The notes under the pieces were generated by a model that was not told where the DNA came from, made no database searches, and was given only the letters and a program-made list of their open reading frames with translations. From the NCBI GenBank assembly GCA_965222015.1, contig CBDCTL010000022.1:1-64000 (forward strand): a stretch of 64,000 nt of DNA, given 5' to 3'. Origin of the DNA: JANQPX01 sp965222015. Lineage in GTDB: Bacteria; Pseudomonadota; Alphaproteobacteria; Geminicoccales; Geminicoccaceae. Below, piece after piece: positions 36,827 to 45,791 of the stretch. Position numbers and translations under genes: made by a program. Position 1 is the first letter of the stretch. Every line of letters starts with the position of its first letter.

Positions 36827-37832
36827 GATCACCATGCCTCAGCTCGGCATGGCCCAGGACAGCGGTGTCATCCTGTCCTGGCAAAAGCAGCCGGGCGATG
36901 CGGTGAAGGCCGACGACATCCTGATGGAAGTCGAGACCGACAAGGCGACCATGGAAGTCGAGGTCGGCCATGGCGGCTATCTCGCCGAGATCCGCGCCGA
37001 GACCGGCGTGCCCATCCCGGTCGGCGACGTGATCGCCATTGTATCTGACAACGCCGATGATGCGGTCGCGGCGAAGCCTGTCGGTGATGGCGAGGATCGC
37101 CACGAAACGAAGGCAGCCGCCCCGACTACGCCAGAGCCACCCGCGCCGCCGACGTCCCGAGACAAGCCGGCCGCACCGTCAACGCCATCGGCCGTGCCGA
37201 TCTTGGCGTCGCCCAAGGCGAAGTATCTGGCGCACAAGCGCGGGATCGACCTCGGACAGCTCGTGCGCCAGGGCGTTGCGCAGCCGATTCATGCCGCCGA
37301 CGTCGAGCGCTTCGTGCCGCAGCCGGAGCCCGGCATCGACCGGCAGCCGAGCATGATGCGCGCGAGGGTCGAGCGCTCGCCGTTTGATCGCTTCGTCGAC
37401 TGGGTGCGCGGCGAAACCGAGGGGGCCGTGACGCCGCTCGTCATCTGGTCGGCCTTCGTGACGGGCGCCTTTCGCCAGGCCGCGGAGATGGTCGGGCGGG
37501 ACGGCATCACCGTCGAAGCTCAGGACCTGGGCGCGAGCACACCGGCGACGGCATGGTCGGACGCCGACATGGCCGGGCTCGCCAGCCTTGCACCGGCCGA
37601 AATCGACCACAGCGCCGATCTCTTGATCCGAGACCTGAGCGGGACCGCACTCGTCGACTATCGGCCGGGAACGTCGTCAGGCGTGCCGGTCCTGCTGATC
37701 ACCGGCGGCGATGATGATAGCTACGATCTCACGCTGCATTTCCGCGAGGACGTCCTGCCGCTCGATCAGGCGACCGCTTTTTTGAACGCCATCGCCGCCC
37801 GCGCTGCCGAACCGCTTCGACACCTGCTTTGA
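36816..37832 (+). CDS. E2-like protein A: lipoyl and E3-binding domains with a degenerate acyltransferase part
   Basis: 338 residues. Residues 1-78 are a lipoyl domain with the modified lysine K43 in VETDKATMEVEVG. A Pro/Ala linker (TTPEPPAPPTSRDKPA) follows, then a peripheral E3/E1-binding domain ILASPKAKYLAHKRGIDLG near 130-165. The C-terminal ~150 residues keep the outline of a 2-oxoacid acyltransferase (FDRFVDWVRG, VTPLVIWSAFVTGAFRQAAE, SADLLIRDLSGTALVDYRPG), but the HRVxDG active-site motif is gone (LHFREDVLPLDQ). It should carry the acyl group but not transfer it. The next gene supplies the missing catalytic part. Confidence 0.8.
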   Translation: MPHEITMPQLGMAQDSGVILSWQKQPGDAVKADDILMEVETDKATMEVEVGHGGYLAEIRAETGVPIPVGDVIAIVSDNADDAVAAKPVGDGEDRHETKAAAPTTPEPPAPPTSRDKPAAPSTPSAVPILASPKAKYLAHKRGIDLGQLVRQGVAQPIHAADVERFVPQPEPGIDRQPSMMRARVERSPFDRFVDWVRGETEGAVTPLVIWSAFVTGAFRQAAEMVGRDGITVEAQDLGASTPATAWSDADMAGLASLAPAEIDHSADLLIRDLSGTALVDYRPGTSSGVPVLLITGGDDDSYDLTLHFREDVLPLDQATAFLNAIAARAAEPLRHLL

Positions 37833-37834
37833 GA

Positions 37835-38734
37835 ATGCCCTCTGCCATGAACGCAGCACTTCCTGCCGCCAGCCCGTCCGCAAGAAAGCTCGCTCGCGAA
37901 AAAGGCATCGATCCTGCGGCCCTGGCCGCCGAGCTCGGGCAAAACTGGGTCTCCGAAGCCGATATAGAGAGGAAAGCGAATGGCGGCAACGCGCCGAGCC
38001 GGCATTCGAGCTTCTGGGACGTCGATCACAGCCGCTACGGCCCAGGCGAGCAGGTCGACGTCACGCGGTTTGGTCAGCTGGCCGCCGCCAATCTTGCGGC
38101 GGCACAGCAGAACATCCCGGCCGTCACCCATCATGATCGCGTCGATCTCTCGGCGATCGAGGCCTTTCGGAAGTCGCTTGCCGACGAAGCCAAGGTGCGG
38201 GGTGTCAGGCTGACGACGCTCGCCTTTCACATCAAGGCGCTGGCCAGGACGCTGAAGGCGTTCCCGCGTTTCAACGGATCGCTGTCTCCCGACGGCAAGA
38301 GCCTCTGGCTGAAGGGCTATGTCGATATCGGCATGGCCGTCGACACGCCGCATGGGCTGATGGTGCCGGTTCTGCGCGGCTGCGCCCGCTCGGGCCTCTG
38401 GACGATTGCGAACGAGATCAGCGACCTCGCGGCCCGTGCGCGCGAGCGTCAGATCCGGCCCGACGAGATGGGCGGGGCCAGCATGAGCATCAGCAATCTC
38501 GGCGGCCTAGGCGGCCGGGCGTTCTCGCCGATCGTCAACCCGCCGGAGGTGGCGATCCTCGGCCTGACCAGGGTATCGATCGAGCCCGTCTGGGACGGCG
38601 AAGCCTTCCAGCCGACCCTGATGTGCCCGGTCGATCTGAGCTACGACCACCGTGTCATCAACGGCGCCGATGCCGCCCGCTTCGTCGCGCACTATGCGGG
38701 TCTCCTGGCTGACCCGAAGAGACTGCTTCTCTAG
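37835..38734 (+). CDS. E2-like protein B: acyltransferase lacking a lipoyl domain
   Basis: 299 residues from ATG 37835, two bases past the previous stop. It begins with a peripheral-subunit-binding domain (SPSARKLAREKGIDPAALAA), then has the catalytic domain: RFGQLAAANLAAAQQNIPAVTH, TLAFHIKALARTLKAFPRFN, YVDIGMAVDTPHGLMVPVLRG, SMSISNLGGLGGRAFSPIV and the active site SYDHRVINGADAARF. The catalytic His is present. Asn replaces the common Asp, as known in some pyruvate dehydrogenase E2s. No lipoyl domain exists, so it must work on lipoyl presented by protein A. It would transfer the acyl group to CoA. No E3 gene is nearby. Confidence 0.82.
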   Translation: MPSAMNAALPAASPSARKLAREKGIDPAALAAELGQNWVSEADIERKANGGNAPSRHSSFWDVDHSRYGPGEQVDVTRFGQLAAANLAAAQQNIPAVTHHDRVDLSAIEAFRKSLADEAKVRGVRLTTLAFHIKALARTLKAFPRFNGSLSPDGKSLWLKGYVDIGMAVDTPHGLMVPVLRGCARSGLWTIANEISDLAARARERQIRPDEMGGASMSISNLGGLGGRAFSPIVNPPEVAILGLTRVSIEPVWDGEAFQPTLMCPVDLSYDHRVINGADAARFVAHYAGLLADPKRLLL

Positions 38735-38874
38735 CCGGAGGAACAAGTGGCCGGCTTGGAAAAACGGATCCGGGCCTATCCCGCTCAAGCGTACAGACTT
38801 GCGGACCTTTGGGACTGCAGAGGCGTGCCTGATGGAGAAGAAGCACCGATAAAAATCAAACCAAGGAGGCAATC

Positions 38875-40092
38875 ATGCCATCACAGTCGCAGGTCAGACT
38901 GGACGACTATCGGGAGTTCGTCGGGGACGAGACCGTCGATCGGATCGCGAACAAGGCCGATACGCTCAAGGGCCAGCGCGTCGTCCATATGAACTCGACC
39001 TATCACGCAGGCGGTGTGGTGGAGATTCTGCTGTCGCTCGTCGGTCTGCAAAATCAGCTTGGCATCAAGACCGAATGGCGTCTGCTCAGAGGCACGCCTG
39101 AGTTCTTCGACGTGACCAGAGCGATGCACGACGCGCTGCAGAACGCCGACATCGATTTGACCGAAGACGACAAGCGAATCTTCGAAGAGACGTTTCGCGA
39201 CAACGCGATCATGAACCAGTTCGACCACGACGCCGTCTACATGCACGATCATCACACGATCGGCATGGTCGATCACTATCGCAAACGAGGCCCGTGGATC
39301 TGGCGCTGCCACCTGGATCTCACCGCGCCCAACAAGAAACTCGTCGAGTACCTTCGGAAATTTGCCGAGCAATACAGTGCGGGCATCGTCATCCTGGACG
39401 AATACCAGCAGGATTTCGAGCTGCCGCAATATTCGTTCCTGCCCGCGATCGATCCCACGAAAATCAAGAGCCAGACGCTCAGCGAAGACGTGGTCATGGA
39501 ACGGCTGGCGATGTATGACATCCCCACCGATCTCCCCATCGTCACGCAGATTTCCCGCTACGACCGCTGGAAGGACCCGCACGGCGTCGTCGATGCCTTC
39601 GAGAAGGCGCAAAAGGACGTGAATGCGACGCTCGTGCTCGTCGGCAATCGACCGGCGGACGATCCCGCCGAAAACCCGATCATCGACAGCCTGCTCGAAC
39701 GCCGGAGCAAGCGCGTGATCGTGATCGAATCGTCCGATCAGGTGCTGGTGAGCGCCCTCCAGCAGCATGCGACGGTGGTGCTGCAGAAGTCGCTTCGCGA
39801 AGGCTTCGGCCTCACCGTGTCAGAGGCGCTTTGGAAGGGGACGCCCGTCATCGGCGGCAATGTCGGAGGCATTCCGAAACAAATCGATCACGGTGAGAAC
39901 GGCTTTCTCGTGAACGATGTCGACGAGGCGGCGGCGTGCATCGTGCAACTGGTCAGCGATCCCGACAAAGCCGCGGAGATGGGTAGCAAGGGACGCGAAA
40001 AAGTTCGCCGGAACTTTCTCATGTCGCGCCTCCTGGAACAGCACCTCGATCTCCTCTCGGGTTTCGAGGCACGCTATGTGCCAACGCTATAG
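38875..40092 (+). CDS. treT: Trehalose glycosyltransferring synthase (GT4 family, TreT)
   Basis: 405 residues, with AAGGAGG seven bases before ATG 38875. Two Rossmann-like GT-B halves are seen. The N-terminal RVVHMNSTYHAGGVVEILLS and GIKTEWRLLRGTPEFFDVT are diagnostic for TreT. The C-terminal donor-binding site is LREGFGLTVSEALWKGTPVIGG. The enzyme makes trehalose from NDP-glucose and glucose in one reversible step. It follows the E2 genes by 140 bases on the same strand and may belong to that transcript or have its own promoter. Trehalose is a compatible solute, and the OsmC gene next door suggests stress association. Confidence 0.88.
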   Translation: MPSQSQVRLDDYREFVGDETVDRIANKADTLKGQRVVHMNSTYHAGGVVEILLSLVGLQNQLGIKTEWRLLRGTPEFFDVTRAMHDALQNADIDLTEDDKRIFEETFRDNAIMNQFDHDAVYMHDHHTIGMVDHYRKRGPWIWRCHLDLTAPNKKLVEYLRKFAEQYSAGIVILDEYQQDFELPQYSFLPAIDPTKIKSQTLSEDVVMERLAMYDIPTDLPIVTQISRYDRWKDPHGVVDAFEKAQKDVNATLVLVGNRPADDPAENPIIDSLLERRSKRVIVIESSDQVLVSALQQHATVVLQKSLREGFGLTVSEALWKGTPVIGGNVGGIPKQIDHGENGFLVNDVDEAAACIVQLVSDPDKAAEMGSKGREKVRRNFLMSRLLEQHLDLLSGFEARYVPTL

Positions 40093-40219
40093 GGCTTCTC
40101 TGCGACTCCGAATTGCATTGCTCGTTGAATGCGATATTTTTGACCGATCGGCGTCGAGGGATGCTGGAAAAGTAACGGTCGGCATTCGTGACCGGGCGAG
40201 ATCAGGGAGGATGCAGACG

Positions 40220-40741
40220 ATGGCTGATAGCGCCACGACGACGCTCAATGATGTAGATATTGAACGGGTCGCCAGCCTGGCGAAGAAGATCCAGGACGAA
40301 CCGGATGTCGCCGAAACGAAATGGAATGCCGAGGTTGCCTGGAAAGGCGGTTTTCGCTCCGAGGCCAAGATCCGGGAATTCGAATCCGCAAGATCCGATG
40401 AGCCGGACCAGCTCGGCGGCACGAACACCGGGCCGAATCCGGTAGAGCAGGTGCTCGGTGCGTTGGGCAACTGTCTGGCCGTGGGCTACGCTGCCAATGC
40501 CACGGCCATGGGCATCACCATCAACAACCTGACCATCAAGGTCGAAGGCGACCTCGATCTCCACACCTTTCTCGGCTTGAAAGAAGGGAATGCCGGATTT
40601 TCCCGTATCACGGCGAAGGTGGAACTCGACAGCGATGCATCAGCCGAAGACATCCAGGCGCTGCACGCCAAGGTGATCAGCACATCGCCCGTGGGCCACA
40701 CGCTCAATCGCGCCGTGCCCGTCGATGTCGAGCTGACCTGA
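40220..40741 (+). CDS. OsmC-family protein
   Basis: 173 residues from ATG 40220 (GGGAGG nine bases before). The OsmC fold is clear: EVAWKGGFRSEAKI, then NPVEQVLGALGNCLAVGYAA with the catalytic Cys, and ISTSPVGHTLNRAVPVDVEL at the end. OsmC/Ohr proteins use two Cys to reduce organic hydroperoxides. Here the second site, usually CPV or similar, reads SPVGHTLN, so only one Cys remains. It therefore belongs to the wider OsmC-like group without proven peroxidase action. It stands 127 bases after treT. Confidence 0.85.
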   Translation: MADSATTTLNDVDIERVASLAKKIQDEPDVAETKWNAEVAWKGGFRSEAKIREFESARSDEPDQLGGTNTGPNPVEQVLGALGNCLAVGYAANATAMGITINNLTIKVEGDLDLHTFLGLKEGNAGFSRITAKVELDSDASAEDIQALHAKVISTSPVGHTLNRAVPVDVELT

Positions 40742-40922
40742 GCTGAGATAGGCGCGAGTCCGTAGTCTTTTCGTCGACGGGCGGTTATCCAGAGATTGCA
40801 CCGGGTCCAGCCGGGATCCCACATGCCTCGGCAGCGGGCGGATTGTCATGACGTTGGTCTCTTCTGCTCGGACCCCGGGCCTGCTCACGTCCACCTTTCG
40901 ATCGGAACGGCATTGACGCGGA

Positions 40923-42044
40923 TCAAGATCCCATGGTGACGATGCTTTTTCTGAAGCGAAGGGCGGTGAGGGTGAAGAAGAGGGCGCCGATCGCGGTGAC
41001 GGCGGCGAAGTGTGGCCAGACGATGGCGAGGTCGGCACCGCGAAACAGGATCGCCTGGGCGAAGCTGACGAAGTGGGTCGAGGGGACCAGCTGCATGAAG
41101 GCCTGAAGCGCGTCCGGCTGGGCTTCGAGCGGGGTTTCGCCGCCTGAGAGCAGGTTCATCGGCAGCACCACCAGCATGAACAGAAGGCCGAACTGCGGCA
41201 TGGAGCGGGCGATGGTGCCGAGGAAGATGCCGAGGCCGGTCGCGAAGAACAGGTAGAGCAGCGCGCCTGCGAGAAACAGCGGGATGGAGCCTGCGATCGG
41301 CACGGCGAGCAGGGTGCGCACCACCAGAGTGAGGGCGAGGGTGACGGCGACCAGGATGATCAGGCCGCTCGCCCAGACCTTGGCCATCATGATCTCGAAG
41401 GCGCTGATCGGCATGACCAGGAGATGCTCGATGGTGCCGTGCTCGCGCTCCCGGATGAGGGCGGCGCCGGCGAGGATGATGGCGAGCACGGTGACGTTGT
41501 TGATGATCTCGGTGACGCCGACGAACCAGGATCCGGTGAGATTGGGATTGAAGGCGAAGCGGGTTTGCAGCTCCACCGGCATGACGCCGTCGTCATCGGC
41601 GATGAACGTGGCGATCTCCTCGGTCAGGATGCGGCTGACATAGCCGTCGCCGATGCCCGCCTGCGACATGGCGGTGGCGTCGATATCGACCTGGAGTGTG
41701 GGCTGGCGACCGGCCAAAAGGTCGGCCTCGAAGCGCGGCGGGATGACCACGACGAAGGAATAGCGGCCGCCGTCCATCGCCGGGTCGATCTCATGGAACG
41801 CGATCTGCTCCGGGCGTCGGAAATAGGGCGGCAGAAAGGCGTCCTGCAGACGGCCTGAAAGCTGCGAGCCGTCCTCGTCGACGATGGCGATCGCGGCGTT
41901 GTGCAGATCATGGGTGACGCCTGTCGCGGCACTGTAGACCCCGAAGGAGAAGGAATAGATCACCAGGACGAGCATGACGGTGTCGTGACGAAAGCTGTAG
42001 AGCTCCTTCACGCCGAGGCGAAAGATATTGCCGAGCCGCCGCAC
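40923..42044 (-). CDS. ABC-2 type permease (YhhJ-like), partner of RbbA
   Basis: 373 residues, GTG start one base after the RbbA-type stop. An N-terminal helix (HDTVMLVLVIYSFSFGVYSAA) and a large extracytoplasmic loop (~45-165) come first, then five further helices including VTVLAIILAGAALIREREHGTIEHLL, the classic ABC-2 permease motif in which the REREHGTIE stretch follows a helix, and LVMPISAFEIMMAKVWASGL. ABC-2 exporters move drugs or polymers out. It is the last gene of a three-gene operon with HlyD- and RbbA-type genes. Confidence 0.88.
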   Translation of the reverse strand: MRRLGNIFRLGVKELYSFRHDTVMLVLVIYSFSFGVYSAATGVTHDLHNAAIAIVDEDGSQLSGRLQDAFLPPYFRRPEQIAFHEIDPAMDGGRYSFVVVIPPRFEADLLAGRQPTLQVDIDATAMSQAGIGDGYVSRILTEEIATFIADDDGVMPVELQTRFAFNPNLTGSWFVGVTEIINNVTVLAIILAGAALIREREHGTIEHLLVMPISAFEIMMAKVWASGLIILVAVTLALTLVVRTLLAVPIAGSIPLFLAGALLYLFFATGLGIFLGTIARSMPQFGLLFMLVVLPMNLLSGGETPLEAQPDALQAFMQLVPSTHFVSFAQAILFRGADLAIVWPHFAAVTAIGALFFTLTALRFRKSIVTMGS

Positions 42045-42045
42045 C

Positions 42046-44796
42046 TCAGCGCTCCTGGGGCTTTAGCAGGGCCATGCTTAACAAGGTCAGAATCGGAAAG
42101 AACACCAACAGCGCCAGCACGTCGCCCTGGAGTTCGTCAAACCCGAGCGCCTTGGTGAAGCTGCCGACGCTGATGTTCAGGAAATACATCATCGGAAAGG
42201 CATGGCCGATGATGTAGGCACCGCCTTCGAGCGATGAGACCGGCTGCATCATGCCGGAGAACTGGATCGAAGGGAGAAGTGTGGCGATCGCGGTGCCGAA
42301 AAGCGCTGCGGTCTGGGTCCTGGTGAAGGCCGAGATCACCAGGCCGACGCCGGTGGTGGCGATCACGAAGAGAAGCGCACCGAGAAGGAGCACGGACGCG
42401 CTGCCCTCGATCGGCACGCCGAACAGCAGGATCGCCATGGCGGCCAAGAGCAGGAAGTTGACGAAACCGACCAGGACATAGGGTGCCTGCTTGCCGAGCA
42501 GGAATTCCAGACGGGTCACCGGGGTGACATAGAGATTGGTGATCGAGCCCAGCTCCTTTTCCCGGACCACGCCGACCGCCATCAGGATCGCCGGGATGAG
42601 CACCAGGAGCAGCGGGATGATCGATGGCACCATCGCGTAGATGCTGGCAAACGCCTGATTGTAGCGATAGCGCGATTCGATGATGGCCGCCGACAGATCC
42701 GGCGCCTCGCCGTGGTCACGACGGGAAAGGTCGGCGAGATAGCCGTGATGCAGGCCCTGGATATAGCCCTCTATGGTCTCGGCGCGAAACGGCATGGCGC
42801 CGTCGATGCGCGCGAACACCTCGGGCCGCTCGCCGCGCAGCAGCGCCTTGCCGAAGCCCGGCGGGATCTCGATCGCCACGGTGATGTCGCCGCCCGCAAG
42901 CCGCCGGTCCATCTCGTCATGGGTCAGGATCGGCGGTCGCTCGATGAAGTAGCGGGAACCCGCCAAGCCTTCGAGATAGCGCTGGCTCTCCTGGCTCTGG
43001 TCGCGATCGAGGGCGGCATAGGTCAGGTCCTCGACGTCGAAGGTGATGCCGTAGCCGAACACCAGCATCAGGATCGCCGTGCCCAGGAGCGCGAAGGCAA
43101 GCCGGATCGGATCGCGCAGCAGCTCCAGCCCCTCGCGCAGGCTGTAGGCCGACAGCCGTCGCAGGCTGAAGGCGGCCAGGGCGTCAGGCGCCGCCGGGCT
43201 CGACTTTGGGTCGGCGGCAGCTTCGGCTGTTGCCGAAGATTTGACCTCGGCTGCGCTCTCTCCGTTGGCTTCTTCCAAGTAAGAGACAAAGGCCTCTTCG
43301 AGATTACCGTCCCCCTTGGCCTCGGCGAGCGCCGCCGGCGCATCGCTCGCCAGAACCTTGCCGGCGTGCATGAGCGAGATGCGGTCGCAGCGCTTCGCCT
43401 CGTTCATGAAATGGGTGGAGATGAAGATGGTGACGCCCTTGTCGCGCGAGAGATCGATCAGGAGTTCCCAGAAGCGGTCGCGCGCGATCGGGTCGACGCC
43501 GGAGGTCGGCTCGTCGAGGATCAGCATCTCCGGCTCGTGAATGATGGCGACGGCGAGTGAGAGCCGCTGTCGAACGCCCATCGGCAAATCGGCGGCGAGA
43601 TCGCCCTGATAGCGCTCCAGGCCGAAGGCGGGGACGAGTTCGTCGATGCGCGCTTCGATGCGTGCCGGTGTCAGATGGAACAGGCGACCGTGGAGTTCGA
43701 GGTTCTGGCGGACCGTCAGCTCGCCATAGAGCGAAAAACTCTGGGACATGTAGCCGACGCGTTTCCGTGTCTCCAGATCATGCGCGTCGACAGGCCGGCC
43801 GAACAGCGAAGCATGGCCTTCCGTGGCGGGCAGAAGGCCGGTCAGCATCTTCATGGTAGTGGTCTTGCCGCAGCCGTTCGAGCCGAGAAAGCCGAAGATC
43901 TCGCCGCGCTCGATGCGAAAGCTGACCTGATCCACCGCCGTGAAGTCGCCGAAACGCCGGGTCAGCCCGTCCGCCTGGATCGCCGCTTCGTCATCGTGGT
44001 TGATGCGCTCGGAAATGGTGACGCCTCGATGGTCCCGGCGCTGCTCTTCAGGCAGGAGGCCGATGAACGCCTCTTCGAGGCTGGCGGTGCCGGTCTTCCG
44101 GTGCAGTTCCTCGGGCGTGCCGGTCGCCAGCACCTTGCCCCGGTTCATCGCGATCAGCCAGTCGAAGTCCTCGGCCTCGTCCATATAGGCTGATGCGACG
44201 ATCACGGTCATGCCGGGACGGGTGCTGCGGATGCGATCGATCAGCGCCCAGAACTGCCGGCGGGAGAGGGGATCGACGCCGGTGGTCGGCTCATCCAGGA
44301 TCAGAAGATCGGGATCGTGGATCAGCGCGCAGCAAAGGCCGAGCTTCTGCTTCATGCCGCCGGAAAGCTTGCCGGCGGGCCGGTCGATGAACGGGGCCAG
44401 GCCGGTGCTTTCGGTGAGATCGGCGATGCGTGCGGCGCGCTCCGCCCGGCCCTGACCGAACAGGCGGCCGAAGAAGGCGAGGTTCTCCCGGATGGAGAGC
44501 GTCATGTAGAGGTTCCTGCCGAGACCCTGCGGCATGTAGGCGATGCGCGGCGACATGGTGCGCCGATGATCGGCGTCGGCCATGGACCCGTCGAACACCT
44601 CGATCCCGCCGGTCTGCAGACGGCGTGCGCCGGCGATCAGGCCGAGCAGCGTCGACTTGCCGACGCCATCCGGCCCGATCACGCCGACCATCCGGCCGGG
44701 CGCGATGTCGAGGGTGACGTCGTCGACGGCCAGCGTCCTGCCATAGGTGTGACGAAGGCCGTGGATGCGAACCGACGAGACGGCCGCGCCGTTCAT
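42046..44796 (-). CDS. rbbA: ABC exporter fusion: two ATPase domains plus ABC-2 permease (RbbA-like)
   Basis: 916 residues. First ATPase domain: Walker A GPDGVGKSTLLGLIAG, signature LSGGMKQKLGLC, Walker B LLILDEPTTGVDPL. Second domain: GSNGCGKTTTMKMLTG, weaker signature LPMGVRQRLSLA, MLILDEPTSGVDPI. An Ala/Glu-rich linker leads to an ABC-2 permease with a large external loop and the GVVREKELGSITNLYVTP motif. In E. coli RbbA is reported to bind ribosomes as an ATPase; in gene clusters like this one it acts as an exporter component. Its start overlaps the HlyD-like stop by four bases (ATGA). Confidence 0.9.
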   Translation of the reverse strand: MNGAAVSSVRIHGLRHTYGRTLAVDDVTLDIAPGRMVGVIGPDGVGKSTLLGLIAGARRLQTGGIEVFDGSMADADHRRTMSPRIAYMPQGLGRNLYMTLSIRENLAFFGRLFGQGRAERAARIADLTESTGLAPFIDRPAGKLSGGMKQKLGLCCALIHDPDLLILDEPTTGVDPLSRRQFWALIDRIRSTRPGMTVIVASAYMDEAEDFDWLIAMNRGKVLATGTPEELHRKTGTASLEEAFIGLLPEEQRRDHRGVTISERINHDDEAAIQADGLTRRFGDFTAVDQVSFRIERGEIFGFLGSNGCGKTTTMKMLTGLLPATEGHASLFGRPVDAHDLETRKRVGYMSQSFSLYGELTVRQNLELHGRLFHLTPARIEARIDELVPAFGLERYQGDLAADLPMGVRQRLSLAVAIIHEPEMLILDEPTSGVDPIARDRFWELLIDLSRDKGVTIFISTHFMNEAKRCDRISLMHAGKVLASDAPAALAEAKGDGNLEEAFVSYLEEANGESAAEVKSSATAEAAADPKSSPAAPDALAAFSLRRLSAYSLREGLELLRDPIRLAFALLGTAILMLVFGYGITFDVEDLTYAALDRDQSQESQRYLEGLAGSRYFIERPPILTHDEMDRRLAGGDITVAIEIPPGFGKALLRGERPEVFARIDGAMPFRAETIEGYIQGLHHGYLADLSRRDHGEAPDLSAAIIESRYRYNQAFASIYAMVPSIIPLLLVLIPAILMAVGVVREKELGSITNLYVTPVTRLEFLLGKQAPYVLVGFVNFLLLAAMAILLFGVPIEGSASVLLLGALLFVIATTGVGLVISAFTRTQTAALFGTAIATLLPSIQFSGMMQPVSSLEGGAYIIGHAFPMMYFLNISVGSFTKALGFDELQGDVLALLVFFPILTLLSMALLKPQER

Positions 44797-45791
44797 CCGC
44801 TCGGCCGCGGCGGCAGGTTGACGGCGAAGCGCTCCGGCCAGGCAAGCTCCGAGGTCAGGCTGACGAAGACATCACCCGGCAGGCCGGTCTTGACCAGATC
44901 GATATATTGCAGGAGCAGATCCGGATTGATTTTCACCTTCACCCGAAACATCAGCTTCTCGCGCTCGCTCCTCGTCTCCACTTCCTTCGGCGTGAACTGA
45001 GCGTTGGCGGCGACGAAGGAGACGTTGGCCGGGATCATATACTCCGGCGCCGCATCCAGCTGAATCCTCGCTTCGGCGCCATAGGCGAGGCGGCCGGCCT
45101 CGGAGGTCGGCAGGAAGATGGTCATGTAAACGTCGGTCAGGTCGAGGAGGGTGACGATCCGGCCGCCATTGGCCAGCACCTCGCCGGGCTCGGCCAGGCG
45201 GTATTGCACACGGCCGAGACGGGGAGCGCGAATGGTCGCCTCGTCCAGCTGCACCTCGATCTGCCGGGCTGCCGCTTCCGCCGAACGCACGGTCGCTTTC
45301 GCGGTGGCGAGCTGCGCTTTGGCGGCGCGCAAGGTGGCTTTTGCCGTATCGCGCCGGGTTTGGCGCTGATCCACGATCTCCTGGGAGGTATGGCCTCGCT
45401 GCACAAGGGTCGAAGCGCGCGCCAGTTCCTGCTCGGCAAAGGCGAGCTCGCTCTCACGCTGAGCAATCAACGCTTCGGCACCGACCACCGCCTCCTGTGC
45501 CTGATGAATCTCGGCCTCGGCCCGAGAAAAATTGGCGTCGAGCTCGGCCGTGTCCAGCCTGGCCAGCACATCGCCGACCTCCACCATATCCCCCTCGTCG
45601 ATCAGAACCTCGGCGACCCGGCCGCCATATTTGACGGCTACATGCACCTCTTCGACCTCCAGCCGGCCGTGGCCGGTGGCGATGCCGTCGGGCAGGGCAT
45701 CGCGGTTGAAGAATTCGTTGTAGGCATAGCCGCCGGTCACGCCGATCACGGCGAGGAGAAGAAGGCCGAGCCAGATCCTGCTGCGTGTCAT
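44793..45791 (-). CDS. HlyD-family periplasmic adaptor protein
   Basis: 332 residues: an N-terminal membrane anchor (IWLGLLLLAVIGVTGGYAYNEFF, ~5-27), then a barrel-sandwich half ATGHGRLEVEEVHVAVKYGGRVAEV. A long alpha-hairpin (~85-175) rich in Ala/Glu follows (LIAQRESELAFAEQELARAST, LRAAKAQLATAKATVRSAEA), then the second half-motif ATIRAPRLGRVQYRLAEPGE and a beta-barrel. It links the inner-membrane exporter to an outer-membrane channel encoded elsewhere. It is the first gene of the hlyD-rbbA-permease operon. Confidence 0.9.
   Translation of the reverse strand: MTRSRIWLGLLLLAVIGVTGGYAYNEFFNRDALPDGIATGHGRLEVEEVHVAVKYGGRVAEVLIDEGDMVEVGDVLARLDTAELDANFSRAEAEIHQAQEAVVGAEALIAQRESELAFAEQELARASTLVQRGHTSQEIVDQRQTRRDTAKATLRAAKAQLATAKATVRSAEAAARQIEVQLDEATIRAPRLGRVQYRLAEPGEVLANGGRIVTLLDLTDVYMTIFLPTSEAGRLAYGAEARIQLDAAPEYMIPANVSFVAANAQFTPKEVETRSEREKLMFRVKVKINPDLLLQYIDLVKTGLPGDVFVSLTSELAWPERFAVNLPPRPSG

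Noticed and set aside
35015..36835. 606-codon reverse-strand frame opposite E1 alpha and beta
   Set aside because: It mirrors two well-supported dehydrogenase genes and has the His/Asp/Arg-rich make-up of antisense frames in GC-rich DNA.
38747..38992. Possible small gene between the second E2-like gene and treT
   Set aside because: Its only start is a GTG, and it runs on into the treT coding region out of frame; composition does not support it.
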